DNA of 29,563 bases, taken from IMG/VR virus record IMGVR_UViG_3300021378_000106, positions 1-29,563 of that record. One strand, written 5' to 3'. The notes under the pieces were generated by a model that was given only the letters and a program-made list of their open reading frames with translations, searched no databases and was not told the DNA's origin. The translations under genes and the position numbers were made by a program. This stretch comes from a virus. Positions 17,730 to 25,958 of the stretch are shown piece by piece (position 1 is the first letter of the stretch; each line of letters begins with the position of its first letter).

Positions 17730-18944
17730 TTATGATTTAATCCATTTAGATTTGCCTCGCATTACTTGAACTATTTCTTCAAGTTTAATATTTGATAATC
17801 TTATTTTTGCATTTCTTAGTTTAGCTGATCTATCTCTTTTTAATCTTTGCACTATGTACTCAGGCTGATTAATTCTAGATGCTAATATAGAATATAATAT
17901 ATGTGCATATAAAGCATCCTCCGCCATTTTAGGTATTCTTGCATCTAATTCATAAGCTAACCCGTCTGAAATATATTCAAGTACTATTAATCGATCAATT
18001 AAATTAGAAGAAAAGGCTATTGTACCATCTCTTTCATTCATATTAAACCAACCGTTTCTTTGAGTATATTGAGGATTGTTTCCGTATCTTTGCCCATAAA
18101 AAGGGTTGCCTGTAAGCCACCCGGCATAAGACCAATAGTCTTCTACAGTAATATTACCGTTAAGTAAATTATCATTAGCATCTCCCCATCGTTCTAATGT
18201 TTGAGAAGATCCTTCTAAGTTATCCCCAAAGTTATCTTGAACTGGGTCTCCTTGAGGCTCATCTTGTAATGGAACTTCATAAGGAGCTATAGTTAAATTA
18301 TTAGCGGGATAAATAGGATGCTTGGTTCCTTGAGAATCAATATAACTTAATGCAACGTAATTAACATAGTCCTGAGGAATTATAACACTTAAGCTAGCGG
18401 GGATAGTTAACTCTTGAGATTTTATACTTTTTAAAGTATCATAGCTAAATTCTTGTAATCCTCTTTTAGCATGAAATATGACATCAGTTCTTTTAACATC
18501 TGGTATTAATTTATGTTCGCCTACATAAGTAGCTATAAAACCATTAATTATGTCGTTTAAAGAAGTATATCCATATTCACCGTAATTTTCTTGTACAGCT
18601 GTACCTATAGCTTCGTTATTACCATAACTTCCGCCGTCCATTGATTTTAGCTGCACTACTACATAAACACCTGCTACTGGAGGCGCTGCTATAGTTATCG
18701 TATTTTCTATAACCGTAAAAGGCAATACATACCGGGTATAAGATCCTGGCATATTAGTTGCACTAGTGTAAAGAACAAAATTATTTAAAGTATAATTAAC
18801 GGAAGCTGGGTCGGAAGAAGCAAATGCTAAATTTGTATTAAATGTAGTTGTAAATATTCCAGTGCCGTCAGATATAAATTTTTGAGCTCCAGCATAATAC
18901 TGGGCATTAGTTTCGGTTATTAAACCTCCATTTGGTTTAGGCAT
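17730..18944 (-). CDS. Adaptor / tail-tube type structural protein with N-terminal beta-domain (404 aa)
   Basis: The core begins at about residue 125 with GYTSLNDIINGFIATYVGE, followed by KLIPDVKRTDVIFHAKRGLQ and FSYDTLKSIKSQELTIP, then IIPQDYVNYVALSYID. It continues to a C-terminal helical part with RLIVLEYISDGLAYELD and PKMAEDALYAHILYSILASR. This pattern is one I associate with a highly recurrent structural protein of marine podoviruses, a plausible tail ring or tube component. The first 14-104 residues look like a separate beta-sandwich (FISDGTGIFTTTFNT, RYVLPFTVIENTITIAAPP, GVYVVVQLK) similar in plan to the insert of the preceding gene. A basic C-terminus (QRLKRDRSAKLRNAKIRL) may face DNA or the portal. 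Function is inferred from order and resemblance. Confidence 0.8.
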   Translation of the reverse strand: MPKPNGGLITETNAQYYAGAQKFISDGTGIFTTTFNTNLAFASSDPASVNYTLNNFVLYTSATNMPGSYTRYVLPFTVIENTITIAAPPVAGVYVVVQLKSMDGGSYGNNEAIGTAVQENYGEYGYTSLNDIINGFIATYVGEHKLIPDVKRTDVIFHAKRGLQEFSYDTLKSIKSQELTIPASLSVIIPQDYVNYVALSYIDSQGTKHPIYPANNLTIAPYEVPLQDEPQGDPVQDNFGDNLEGSSQTLERWGDANDNLLNGNITVEDYWSYAGWLTGNPFYGQRYGNNPQYTQRNGWFNMNERDGTIAFSSNLIDRLIVLEYISDGLAYELDARIPKMAEDALYAHILYSILASRINQPEYIVQRLKRDRSAKLRNAKIRLSNIKLEEIVQVMRGKSKWIKS

Positions 18945-18947
18945 ATC

Positions 18948-19865
18948 TTATAGTGTTGAGCGTTGTACTTCTTGTTGAACTTGTTGAGCAGCTACACTAA
19001 TTATTTGAGGATCTCTTATAACAACACCAGAATAAAGTAATATTTTTAATATAATATTAGTTTGCTCTGTTTTTGATAATTCAAAATCAACAGAATTAGT
19101 TGGGTCCCATTGGTAATAATTTTGCCCAGAAGGTATTGTGAAATTCCAAATAACATCTAAAGGTTTTCTTAAATAACTTACTGTTATATCCGATGTAATA
19201 GTTTGCGGATATAAATATAATTTATGATTTTCATATAAATATATAGGATATGTAGTAGTAGGAGCTACTAAAGGCGTAGTGTTTATATATAAAAGCTCGT
19301 TTCGCTGCACTAATTGAGCTTCTGTAGTATCTTTATATATTACTGTACCAAGCTTATAAAAGTCCTCTGGGGTTGCCGTAACAACTATAGCGGCTAAATT
19401 AGCTGGAATAGTATTAAATATTATGTTAGCTCCACTAATAGTAAAAGCAGTTGTAATAACACCATTAATAGTAACGGATATTACACTACTTGCTAATTGA
19501 GAAGACGTTATTGATGTAAAAGGAAATGATATAGTTGTACCGTTTCCTGTAAAATTTTGTGTAGCTACACTGGCCCCTGATGTGGTAGGCAATGTAAAAC
19601 ATTTATCTGGAGCAACATAAGTAGCTGTTCCGTATTCTTTAAATATAGAAATGGCTTGATCAACATTTTTAATCCGGTCACCATATTCCGTGTCATTATC
19701 TGGTCTACGAAGTTGTAGATTTAATGTATCAAAGTAACTTTCAAATATTTCAAGCTGAACTTGCGTTGCAACTTTATTAAATTCATCTGGTGATAAGTTA
19801 CCTCTCTGTTCTTTATTAAGAATAAGTAACACCGTTTTATAAACTATATCTACGTTTACTGCCAT
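18948..19865 (-). CDS. Head-tail adaptor / tail ring type structural protein (305 aa)
   Basis: I chose ATG at 19865 (MAVNVDIVYKTV). An upstream in-frame GTG at 19901 would add 12 residues, but it lies inside the RNA hairpin and the extension looks like untranslated leader. Residues about 1-85 are helical (LLILNKEQRGNLSPDEFNKV). Residues about 101-165 are an apparent inserted beta-domain (FTGNGTTISFPF, ITINGV-like strand, FTISGANIIFNTIP). The core resumes at about 167 with EDFYKLGTVIYKD, RNELLYINTTPL and TTTYPIYLYENHKLYLYPQ. The C-terminus is helical. To me the core matches a recurrent podovirus structural protein of marine phages encoded between capsid and tail genes; a connector role is inferred from position. 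It is three bases from the next gene and probably co-translated with it. Confidence 0.78.
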   Translation of the reverse strand: MAVNVDIVYKTVLLILNKEQRGNLSPDEFNKVATQVQLEIFESYFDTLNLQLRRPDNDTEYGDRIKNVDQAISIFKEYGTATYVAPDKCFTLPTTSGASVATQNFTGNGTTISFPFTSITSSQLASSVISVTINGVITTAFTISGANIIFNTIPANLAAIVVTATPEDFYKLGTVIYKDTTEAQLVQRNELLYINTTPLVAPTTTYPIYLYENHKLYLYPQTITSDITVSYLRKPLDVIWNFTIPSGQNYYQWDPTNSVDFELSKTEQTNIILKILLYSGVVIRDPQIISVAAQQVQQEVQRSTL

Positions 19866-19886
19866 TTTATTTCTTTTGTTATAAAT

Positions 19887-19918
19887 ATTAACCGGCCTCA
19901 CTTAAGAAACCGGCTAAT
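19887..19918 (-). promoter_or_regulatory. 13-bp RNA hairpin in the 5' leader of the adaptor gene
   Basis: The minus-strand RNA can fold with AUUAGCCGGUUUC pairing to GAGGCCGGUUAAU around a UUAAGU hexaloop: 13 pairs without bulge, three of them G-U. The G-U pairs fall so that the fold is much better on the minus strand than on the plus strand, which suggests selection at RNA level. It starts 48 nt after the preceding stop codon (19966) and ends 21 nt before the ATG at 19865. No U-tract follows, so it is not a typical terminator. A processing or stabilising element, or a translational control hairpin, is more likely. Confidence 0.6.
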
Positions 19919-19965
19919 AATAATTCACCATCTATAATATAATCACGTGTTTTTAAAAAAAACTA

Positions 19966-20820
19966 CTAATTAAATTTCTTTTCTATAGATCTATATACTT
20001 CAACTCCTTCGTCAGTCTTAAAATAAGCTGCCATAGCTGAGTATGGGTTTTCATCAAAAGGTACAGACATTAATTTTCTGCCATTAGATGTCCAAGAAAA
20101 AGTTCTTTGGTCCTGAGACAAAGTAATTATATTTGCTTCCGTAGCTTTTATTGCTACATTTCTAAGACCTACATTCTCATCTTGAGCTAATTCTAAAAAT
20201 AATTCAGGGTTGTTATTTGCAAACAATCTTAAATCTCTTTTAATTTCTTTAGAAGATAAATTGTTTACTGCATTACCCATTTCAACTCTTAGTATAGCCT
20301 CGGCATCGTCAATATCCATATCTCTAGCGAATACTGCTGCATCAGTTTGCAGATCAAGTAATTCTAAATCATCGTAAGCTTCTTCAACGGGATCATATTC
20401 CTCGTAAATTCTGCCTTTTAACGGATGATACAATGAAAGAAGTTTTTGTAAATTTTGTTGTGTTTTAGGAACTCTTAAATCCCCATCTCTAAACATGATA
20501 TGTCCTAATGTAGCTTCACCATCCTGTTCACTTTTAAAAGGCGAATCATGATTAGTAGCATATCTAATTTCTTTTTGTATTCCAGTTTCTTCATCAAAAT
20601 ACAACAATGCATGCTTTCTAGTATGCTTTCCTGGAATAGTTAATGTAAGAGGAGTGTGTCTACCTATTAAGTAATACAGCCTGTCTTTAATTTCCCATTT
20701 AGGTTTTGTTGATTTTTTTGGTGTTTCTACAACTGGTTTTGTAGCAACTACTTCTGGTAGTCCATCTGTAATTGGTTCTTGTGGTGCAGCTTTTTTAGCT
20801 GCGGGTTTTTTATTTGCCAT
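19966..20820 (-). CDS. Conserved structural protein next to the capsid gene (284 aa)
   Basis: The first 45 or so residues are a disordered Lys/Ala/Pro-rich arm (KKPAAKKAAPQEP). A globular domain follows with IKDRLYYLIGRHTPLTLTIPG, RKHALLYFDEETG, GEATLGHIMFRDGDLRVP and NLQKLLSLYHPLKG. The C-terminal half is acidic and helical, with an LFLELAQDENVGLRNVAIKA segment, and ends in VYRSIEKKFN. I recognise the 'GRHTPLTL-IPGKHTRKHALLYFD' type of sequence as recurrent in marine Bacteroidetes phages directly downstream of the capsid gene, without a proven function. A virion auxiliary or head-completion role is inferred from position. The basic arm could contact DNA or the acidic shell interior. It is first after the capsid terminator, and its leader is AT-alternating with no Shine-Dalgarno. 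Confidence 0.8.
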   Translation of the reverse strand: MANKKPAAKKAAPQEPITDGLPEVVATKPVVETPKKSTKPKWEIKDRLYYLIGRHTPLTLTIPGKHTRKHALLYFDEETGIQKEIRYATNHDSPFKSEQDGEATLGHIMFRDGDLRVPKTQQNLQKLLSLYHPLKGRIYEEYDPVEEAYDDLELLDLQTDAAVFARDMDIDDAEAILRVEMGNAVNNLSSKEIKRDLRLFANNNPELFLELAQDENVGLRNVAIKATEANIITLSQDQRTFSWTSNGRKLMSVPFDENPYSAMAAYFKTDEGVEVYRSIEKKFN

Positions 20821-20842
20821 AATATAATATAATTAAATAGTT

Positions 20843-20871
20843 AAAAATAAAGGGAGGACCCGAAGGCCCTC
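20843..20871 (-). terminator. Rho-independent terminator with UUCG loop, after the capsid gene
   Basis: In the minus-strand RNA, GAGGGCC pairs with GGUCCUC across a UUCG tetraloop closed by C-G (20871-20854): seven pairs including one G-U. The run CCUUUAUUUUU follows at once. It begins 20 nt after the capsid stop codon and is the only GC-rich hairpin with a U-tract that I found in the window. It probably ends or attenuates capsid transcripts, so the genes downstream would depend on readthrough. Confidence 0.85.
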
Positions 20872-20890
20872 ACCCCTAGTATTGAAATTA

Positions 20891-22354
20891 TTAGATTCCT
20901 CTAAATAATACAAAGTTGTTAGCTGCTTGAGTAATCAAACATCTTTCAGATAGGAAGTTTACTTCCATTGCATCAAGAGTTGAATTACTAGCACCTCCTA
21001 CAGATCCTGTTAACCAAGACTTCATTCTACGGTCATCAGTTTGAGAAGCTCTGTATCGTACGTGTAAAAATGGACGACGAATGTTAGTTCCTAAAACTTG
21101 ATCGTAAACAGTTGAAGTTCCAGCAGGTACTAATACACCTTCAATTGAATTAACTCCATTGATAGCTCCACGAGTAGACGCATCATTTAAGTATTTCCAA
21201 TCTGTTTTGTAAAAGTCATAAGATCCTCTACGGAATCCGCTGAATCCTAAGTTAAGTGCCATGTCTTCTGAATTTTCAAATAATCCATAAGCAACACCAC
21301 CTGAAACTCCTGAAGAAATACTTGCTAGCATATCATCAAAATCTAAAGCAGTTTGACGGTTTAAGAATAACATGTTCTCCTCAATTGCTCCTTGAGTATC
21401 AAGGTTTTTAAGAATTGCATCAAATTCAGTTAATCCGTTTGCAGCTGTAAATCCAGTTTCTACGTTTCCTCGAGCTTGAATAGCCGCAAATAAACCTTGT
21501 GTTCCTGGCTGAGTTAATGGGTTAAGTGCAGATGCATTTAATTCACCTTCTACCATTGCCATTTCTAAGTAATCTTCAAAACGTAAACGAGTTTCAGATT
21601 CAGCTTTCAAATACCATAAGTACCCGTCAGTTCCGTCTTCAGTCGCTACATTTACCCATCCGATTTGTGCAGTATCAGATCCAGATACAACGTACTGATC
21701 TCTAATAATGATTGGAGAGTTAGAAAACTGTGTTAATACAGGCTCTACACTATTTCGTACTGCAGAGTTACCTGCACCACCTGCTGCCAATGTAGTTCCT
21801 TTAGAATAATCAGATCCGTAAACGAATACTTTTAATCCAGCTGCAGAAAAACCTTGAGTTGTCAAAGTTGTTCCAGCAAATGGCTGAATAGTAATTGTTC
21901 CAGCCGCACCAAGTACAGAAACTGTTACAATACCTTTAGCCTCTAGCCCAGTAGCTGGATCTAAAACAACAACAGTATCATTTACTGAAATTACGTTACT
22001 AACTCCTGCTGTAGCAGCTGGGTTAAGAGTAATTACAGATAATGTACCAGCTCCGTTAGCTTGAGATACTCCAGCGTAAGAGATGTGTAATCTGTTTTGT
22101 TCAGACCAAATAACCTGATCAGATGTCATTGGCATTTCAGCTCCAACCATTCTTAAAAATCCAGATAACGTTCTGTTTCCATAACGCTCTACTTCTGCTT
22201 CGTAGATTTCTGGTAAATACTGCTGAGCAAAGTCAGCAAAGTTTCCTGGAACCCCAGCACCTCCGCCGTTGTTGTTCCATTGTAAATAATTTGACGCAAG
22301 CAATTGCTGCGTTTGTGATGGGATTATACTCCCAAATTGTGGTAATAAACTCAT
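20891..22354 (-). CDS. Major capsid protein, HK97 fold (487 aa)
   Basis: This is the shell protein, identified by position after portal and scaffold, by length and by sequence character. Residues about 1-100 fit the N-arm and E-loop region (FADFAQQYLPEIYEAEVERYG). Residues about 100-185 are beta-rich and Gly/Ala/Thr/Val-rich (VNDTVVVLDPATGLEAKGIV), which looks like an inserted surface beta-domain. From about 205 onward come P- and A-domain segments such as RLRFEDYLEMAMVEGEL, RRPFLHVRYRA, and the conserved-looking C-terminal SERCLITQAANNFVLFRG. That ending reminds me of crAss-like capsid proteins. It is probably the most abundant product: a rho-independent terminator lies just behind the stop, which would separate its transcript from downstream genes. 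The start is ATG at 22354, five bases from the scaffold stop. Confidence 0.9.
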   Translation of the reverse strand: MSLLPQFGSIIPSQTQQLLASNYLQWNNNGGGAGVPGNFADFAQQYLPEIYEAEVERYGNRTLSGFLRMVGAEMPMTSDQVIWSEQNRLHISYAGVSQANGAGTLSVITLNPAATAGVSNVISVNDTVVVLDPATGLEAKGIVTVSVLGAAGTITIQPFAGTTLTTQGFSAAGLKVFVYGSDYSKGTTLAAGGAGNSAVRNSVEPVLTQFSNSPIIIRDQYVVSGSDTAQIGWVNVATEDGTDGYLWYLKAESETRLRFEDYLEMAMVEGELNASALNPLTQPGTQGLFAAIQARGNVETGFTAANGLTEFDAILKNLDTQGAIEENMLFLNRQTALDFDDMLASISSGVSGGVAYGLFENSEDMALNLGFSGFRRGSYDFYKTDWKYLNDASTRGAINGVNSIEGVLVPAGTSTVYDQVLGTNIRRPFLHVRYRASQTDDRRMKSWLTGSVGGASNSTLDAMEVNFLSERCLITQAANNFVLFRGI

Positions 22355-22359
22355 TTCTA

Positions 22360-23514
22360 TTAGTTTTTAAACTTTTTAATTTTTAGTTTTGCGGAGTCCG
22401 CTCCAGAAATTGATTTGACTTTATATGCACCGAAACGAGCACTTTCAACAGGTGCCGCTTTTCTAGCTTCCGTAGATGTGTTATTAGATTTGTTTACAAC
22501 ATCTCTAATAGCATCTGCTTTGCCTTGTTCGTAAAAGTGATTTGCTATTTTATCAGCATTTGCTCCTGCGTATAAAGCTTTGTGATACCCTTTAGTATCT
22601 TTAATCGTACCATCTTCTCCAAGGAACTTCCCTATGAAATTACCGATGTCCGATTGTTTTTCCCCCACTTGAGCAGCATTTTGAACTCCATATCTAAACT
22701 TTTTTTCTCCTAAATCGAAATCGAAACCTTCGAAATCTTTATTAAATAATTGTTCAGTTTGAGTTTTAAACTTCTCATGATTTTGGGAGTTTCTTTCCTG
22801 GTCCTCCTTATATCGATTAAAAAAGTCCGATGCCTTTTGTTGATCTTCAGAAAGACTAGGTGACTTCAACTTGATGTCATCATAATATTTTTCTTTAGTA
22901 TCTTCTAAAAACTTACGGGCTTTCGAAACCTCTTCTTTGTATGCGAGTTTTTTTCTTTTGATGTCTCGCTCTTCATCAATATCTTCATCAAATGCGAAAG
23001 TGTCCTCGATCATAAAATCAATTTCTTCTTGCGACAAATGAGGTTTAGTACTTTTATAATATTCTTTTACGAGAGTGTCTCTGTCAACATCTTCGTAGTT
23101 AGTGCTAAGCCTAATGTAATCTTGCATAGTACCCCCTGTTTCTTTCATAAAGTCTACCAGTTTATTTATATTTTCTGGCAAATCATTTTGAATAGGCTGA
23201 GTTTCTGCTGTCGGTTCTTCGGCTTTTACTTCTACTTTTTCTTCTACTTTTTCTTCTTCGGTAATTTCTTTAATGACTGGTTCGGGTGTTCCTTCCGCCA
23301 CTTCTTGTACATCTCCGGCTGGTTTATTCTCATCCATACCATCTGGGCTTGACTCTTGAACGGCATCTTTTTCTTCTTTAGGAATTACTACTCTAGTTAC
23401 ATTACTTGGAACGTCTATTAAAGGCTCCTTGTTTTTTGCGGCAAACTGCTCATCAGTTAGCTTTGGCTTGGATTGTATCTTAAAAGATCCTTCCGTTTTT
23501 GTTTGTTCATTCAT
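22360..23514 (-). CDS. Scaffolding protein (384 aa)
   Basis: Scaffolding proteins sit inside the prohead, guide capsid assembly and are then removed. This one lies between portal and major capsid genes and has the expected composition. The N-terminal third is disordered and very acidic (about residues 40-120, including the short repeat EEKVEEKVEVK). A helical, charged middle covers about 125-270. The C-terminal tail is Lys-rich and basic (SGADSAKLKIKKFKN), as expected of a capsid-binding end. There are no cysteines and no enzymatic motif. I see no protease domain here or elsewhere in the head module; whether prohead proteolysis occurs is unknown. Evidence is position plus composition, so sequence-level confirmation is missing. 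Confidence 0.78.
   Translation of the reverse strand: MNEQTKTEGSFKIQSKPKLTDEQFAAKNKEPLIDVPSNVTRVVIPKEEKDAVQESSPDGMDENKPAGDVQEVAEGTPEPVIKEITEEEKVEEKVEVKAEEPTAETQPIQNDLPENINKLVDFMKETGGTMQDYIRLSTNYEDVDRDTLVKEYYKSTKPHLSQEEIDFMIEDTFAFDEDIDEERDIKRKKLAYKEEVSKARKFLEDTKEKYYDDIKLKSPSLSEDQQKASDFFNRYKEDQERNSQNHEKFKTQTEQLFNKDFEGFDFDLGEKKFRYGVQNAAQVGEKQSDIGNFIGKFLGEDGTIKDTKGYHKALYAGANADKIANHFYEQGKADAIRDVVNKSNNTSTEARKAAPVESARFGAYKVKSISGADSAKLKIKKFKN
23229..23258. repeat. 12-bp tandem repeat inside the scaffold gene
   Basis: On the plus strand the unit CTTCTACTTTTT occurs twice in direct succession (23229-23240 and 23241-23252), followed by a half copy (CTTCTT). It encodes the EEKV/EEKV/E part of the acidic region of the scaffold. 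Two-and-a-half in-frame units of 12 bp suggest slippage-driven length variation in a disordered acidic linker. Confidence 0.7.
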
Positions 23515-23546
23515 GATATAATATTATATAATTATTAAATACTTAT
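23515..23546 (-). other. A/T-only leader between portal and scaffold genes
   Basis: This is a spacer between the portal start side and the upstream scaffold reading frame ends. It is almost entirely A and T with alternating TATAAT-like steps and no Shine-Dalgarno. The end nearer 23515 is the leader of the scaffold gene, whose ATG is at 23514. Similar AT-alternating leaders precede the genes starting at 20820 and 17221. Confidence 0.35.
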
Positions 23547-25958
23547 TTAGTTGGGATCAAACGAAGACAGATCAAATCCCCCCATTACGTCATTGCCTTG
23601 TGATTCAAAGTTCTTAGGCATTCCTTCCGTTTGTCTTTGCTGTATTAATTCGCTTTGTTGAGTTCCCTGTATTTTTATTCTTTTGTCTTTTCTATCTTCT
23701 ATTTCCGCCTCTTTTTGTTTAGTAGCGCCTAATTGAGCTTGAGCTAATTGCATATTGTATTCAAACTCTGTTGCCATTAGTTGTTTCTTTATTTGAGCTT
23801 CCCTTTCCATTCTTTGTATTTCAAATTGGGACTTAGCTTGTTCTATAGCAACTTTTTCAGACGTAAGAGCTTGTTGTTTTTGCACTTCCGCCATTGCGGC
23901 TTTTTCAGAAGCTTGAGCATTTGCTTCTGCTTGAGCTTGTATGTTTTGCTGTGTTACAGCTTGTTCTCTTTCTAATTTTTTCTTGCGCTTAAGTTTTAAC
24001 ATTTGATTAGCTAACTTAAGGTTTTTAATTTCACGTATATCAATAGCATCTTCTATATCAATACTACCTTGTTGCAAAGAGGCACTTATATTAGCAGTTA
24101 GCTCAGCTTTTTCTTCATCATCAGGTTCCATTTCTAAATATATACCAAAATCATGCAAATTTAAGTTTTCCATTTCTCTTAAAGTTTCCACATTAAAAGT
24201 GGACACACTATTCATTAATGAATTTTTAGTAAGAGGAAAATTTAATACATCCGCTATTTTTAAAGAAATGTTTTCGCAAGTACTAAGGGCTAAGAAAAGA
24301 CTAGCATCTTGTATGTGCTTAGTTGCTACATTAGAAGCATTAGCTGCCATTTTTTGTAGACCTACTAACGAATCCGCGGATGGTAAAGAACCGTCTCTTG
24401 CTTCGTTTAATCCGGTAACATCTCTAATCATTTGCATATTATAATTATAAGCAGTAATAAGAGATTGTATCTTTCCTATTCCACTGGAAGAAGACAATTC
24501 TTGAATTGGCACCTTAGCTCTATTCATATCTCCATCTTGAGTAAGAGATCTACCTACAACAGAACCAGTTTGGAAGTACATGTTTAATGCCTCGGCTGGA
24601 TTATAATTTGTTCCATTACCTAAGTCTACCTCAGCCAATCCATCCATATCTAAAAATATACCATCGGGTACCATTCTAGATAATACTTGCTGTATTTTTA
24701 AATGAGTTAATTGAATAACGTCGGCAAAGCCTATACATTTACTTATTAATGATTGTATTTTTCCTTTATACATTCTAGGAGCACATAAAGAATAACTCAT
24801 TTCAACGCGAGTTGTATCAGCTAGAGGTCTTGTCATATTTTCTGACATTTCCCACTTAAGCATCGTATCCGTACCAATAACTTTAGCTCCTTCATATAAT
24901 ACCTCTATAGACCTCGAAACTCTTTCAAAATTGTCATTTGGTGGAGGATTAAACTCATCAGTTTTTTCAATAGCTTTTTCTAAACCAGAATCTGTTCTTT
25001 TTATTTTAAATACTTGATCTGTATAAGTTTTATATTCAAAGTATAATATTTGAACAGTATTGTAATCATAGTTTTCAAATCCCCGTATCATACTTCGATT
25101 TCCGGGCATTTTTTGAATTCTTTCTAATTCTTCATTAGATATATTAGGGAATTCCTTTTTAAGTTCAGGTATAGTTATTGATTTAACTTCTCCTACATAA
25201 TATATATCATTAAAATGAGGATCTTCCGTGTAAGACCAAACACAATAAGCAGGATCAACATAATCAACTACAATGCCCTCTGCTGTGTTAAAAGAGGTTT
25301 TTGTTATCCCTATACCTATATTAACTAAATCCTGATTTACTCTTGCTTTAGTTAAATCAAATTCATTAGTAGCTAAAACAGTATTAACAGCTTCTTCTTC
25401 GGCAATTTCAATAGCTTGTTTATAGCTAAGCTGCATGTGAAGATCTCTTTCTTCTAAAGATTCAGGTAAATTATCTGGTGAAATATTAGATCTACTTAAA
25501 TTAACATTAATTATTTCAGATGCCTGAGCTTGCTCATTTTTTGTGAGCATGTCAAATAATAAATCTTCAGCAAAATCTGTTCTCTTTTTTAAAGATTCGG
25601 GATCTTGTGCATACGAAGTTAAATCGTATTGTTTTTGAGTTATGCCATTAGCTACTATATTAGAAAACTTAGATAATATAGGAACCGGTTTCCAATCTAA
25701 ATTAAGATAAGATAAGTCCCCATTAATAGCTAGCTCATCTTTATATTTTTGAACGCTTTGTTCTCCTCTAGCATATAAACGTAAACTATGAAAATTATTC
25801 CAATTTGTTGCGTAACGATTTGAACCACTTCCTCCGTAATTAAACCACTCTTGTTCTATAGCTCTACTTACTTGAAGTCCGTATTCCCAGGTAGCTTTCT
25901 CAGCATCGCTTACTACTTGATCTGGAAATGGGCTATTAGTATTTGTACTTACATTCAT
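23547..25958 (-). CDS. Portal protein (803 aa)
   Basis: The portal forms the dodecameric ring at one capsid vertex, through which DNA is packaged and ejected. It sits directly after the large terminase and before the scaffold and capsid genes, the usual portal position. Length (about 800 aa) agrees with crAss-like portals. Residues about 1-600 form the mixed alpha/beta core. Recognisable stretches include VDPAYCVWSYTEDPHFND, MVPDGIFLDMDGL and MQMIRDVTGLNEARDG; the last fits the clip/stem region of this family. Residues about 645-770 are a long helical segment very rich in Gln, Ala, Lys and Glu, consistent with an extended barrel or crown reaching into the capsid. The tail is Gly/Asp/Ser-rich. 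I see no frameshift. Family placement rests on remembered resemblance plus context. Confidence 0.88.
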   Translation of the reverse strand: MNVSTNTNSPFPDQVVSDAEKATWEYGLQVSRAIEQEWFNYGGSGSNRYATNWNNFHSLRLYARGEQSVQKYKDELAINGDLSYLNLDWKPVPILSKFSNIVANGITQKQYDLTSYAQDPESLKKRTDFAEDLLFDMLTKNEQAQASEIINVNLSRSNISPDNLPESLEERDLHMQLSYKQAIEIAEEEAVNTVLATNEFDLTKARVNQDLVNIGIGITKTSFNTAEGIVVDYVDPAYCVWSYTEDPHFNDIYYVGEVKSITIPELKKEFPNISNEELERIQKMPGNRSMIRGFENYDYNTVQILYFEYKTYTDQVFKIKRTDSGLEKAIEKTDEFNPPPNDNFERVSRSIEVLYEGAKVIGTDTMLKWEMSENMTRPLADTTRVEMSYSLCAPRMYKGKIQSLISKCIGFADVIQLTHLKIQQVLSRMVPDGIFLDMDGLAEVDLGNGTNYNPAEALNMYFQTGSVVGRSLTQDGDMNRAKVPIQELSSSSGIGKIQSLITAYNYNMQMIRDVTGLNEARDGSLPSADSLVGLQKMAANASNVATKHIQDASLFLALSTCENISLKIADVLNFPLTKNSLMNSVSTFNVETLREMENLNLHDFGIYLEMEPDDEEKAELTANISASLQQGSIDIEDAIDIREIKNLKLANQMLKLKRKKKLEREQAVTQQNIQAQAEANAQASEKAAMAEVQKQQALTSEKVAIEQAKSQFEIQRMEREAQIKKQLMATEFEYNMQLAQAQLGATKQKEAEIEDRKDKRIKIQGTQQSELIQQRQTEGMPKNFESQGNDVMGGFDLSSFDPN

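Noticed and set aside
19866-19901. GTG start 12 codons upstream for the adaptor protein
   Set aside because: It lies within the RNA hairpin, and the extension MRPVNIYNKRNK looks like translated leader. ATG at 19865 starts the conserved-looking N-terminus.
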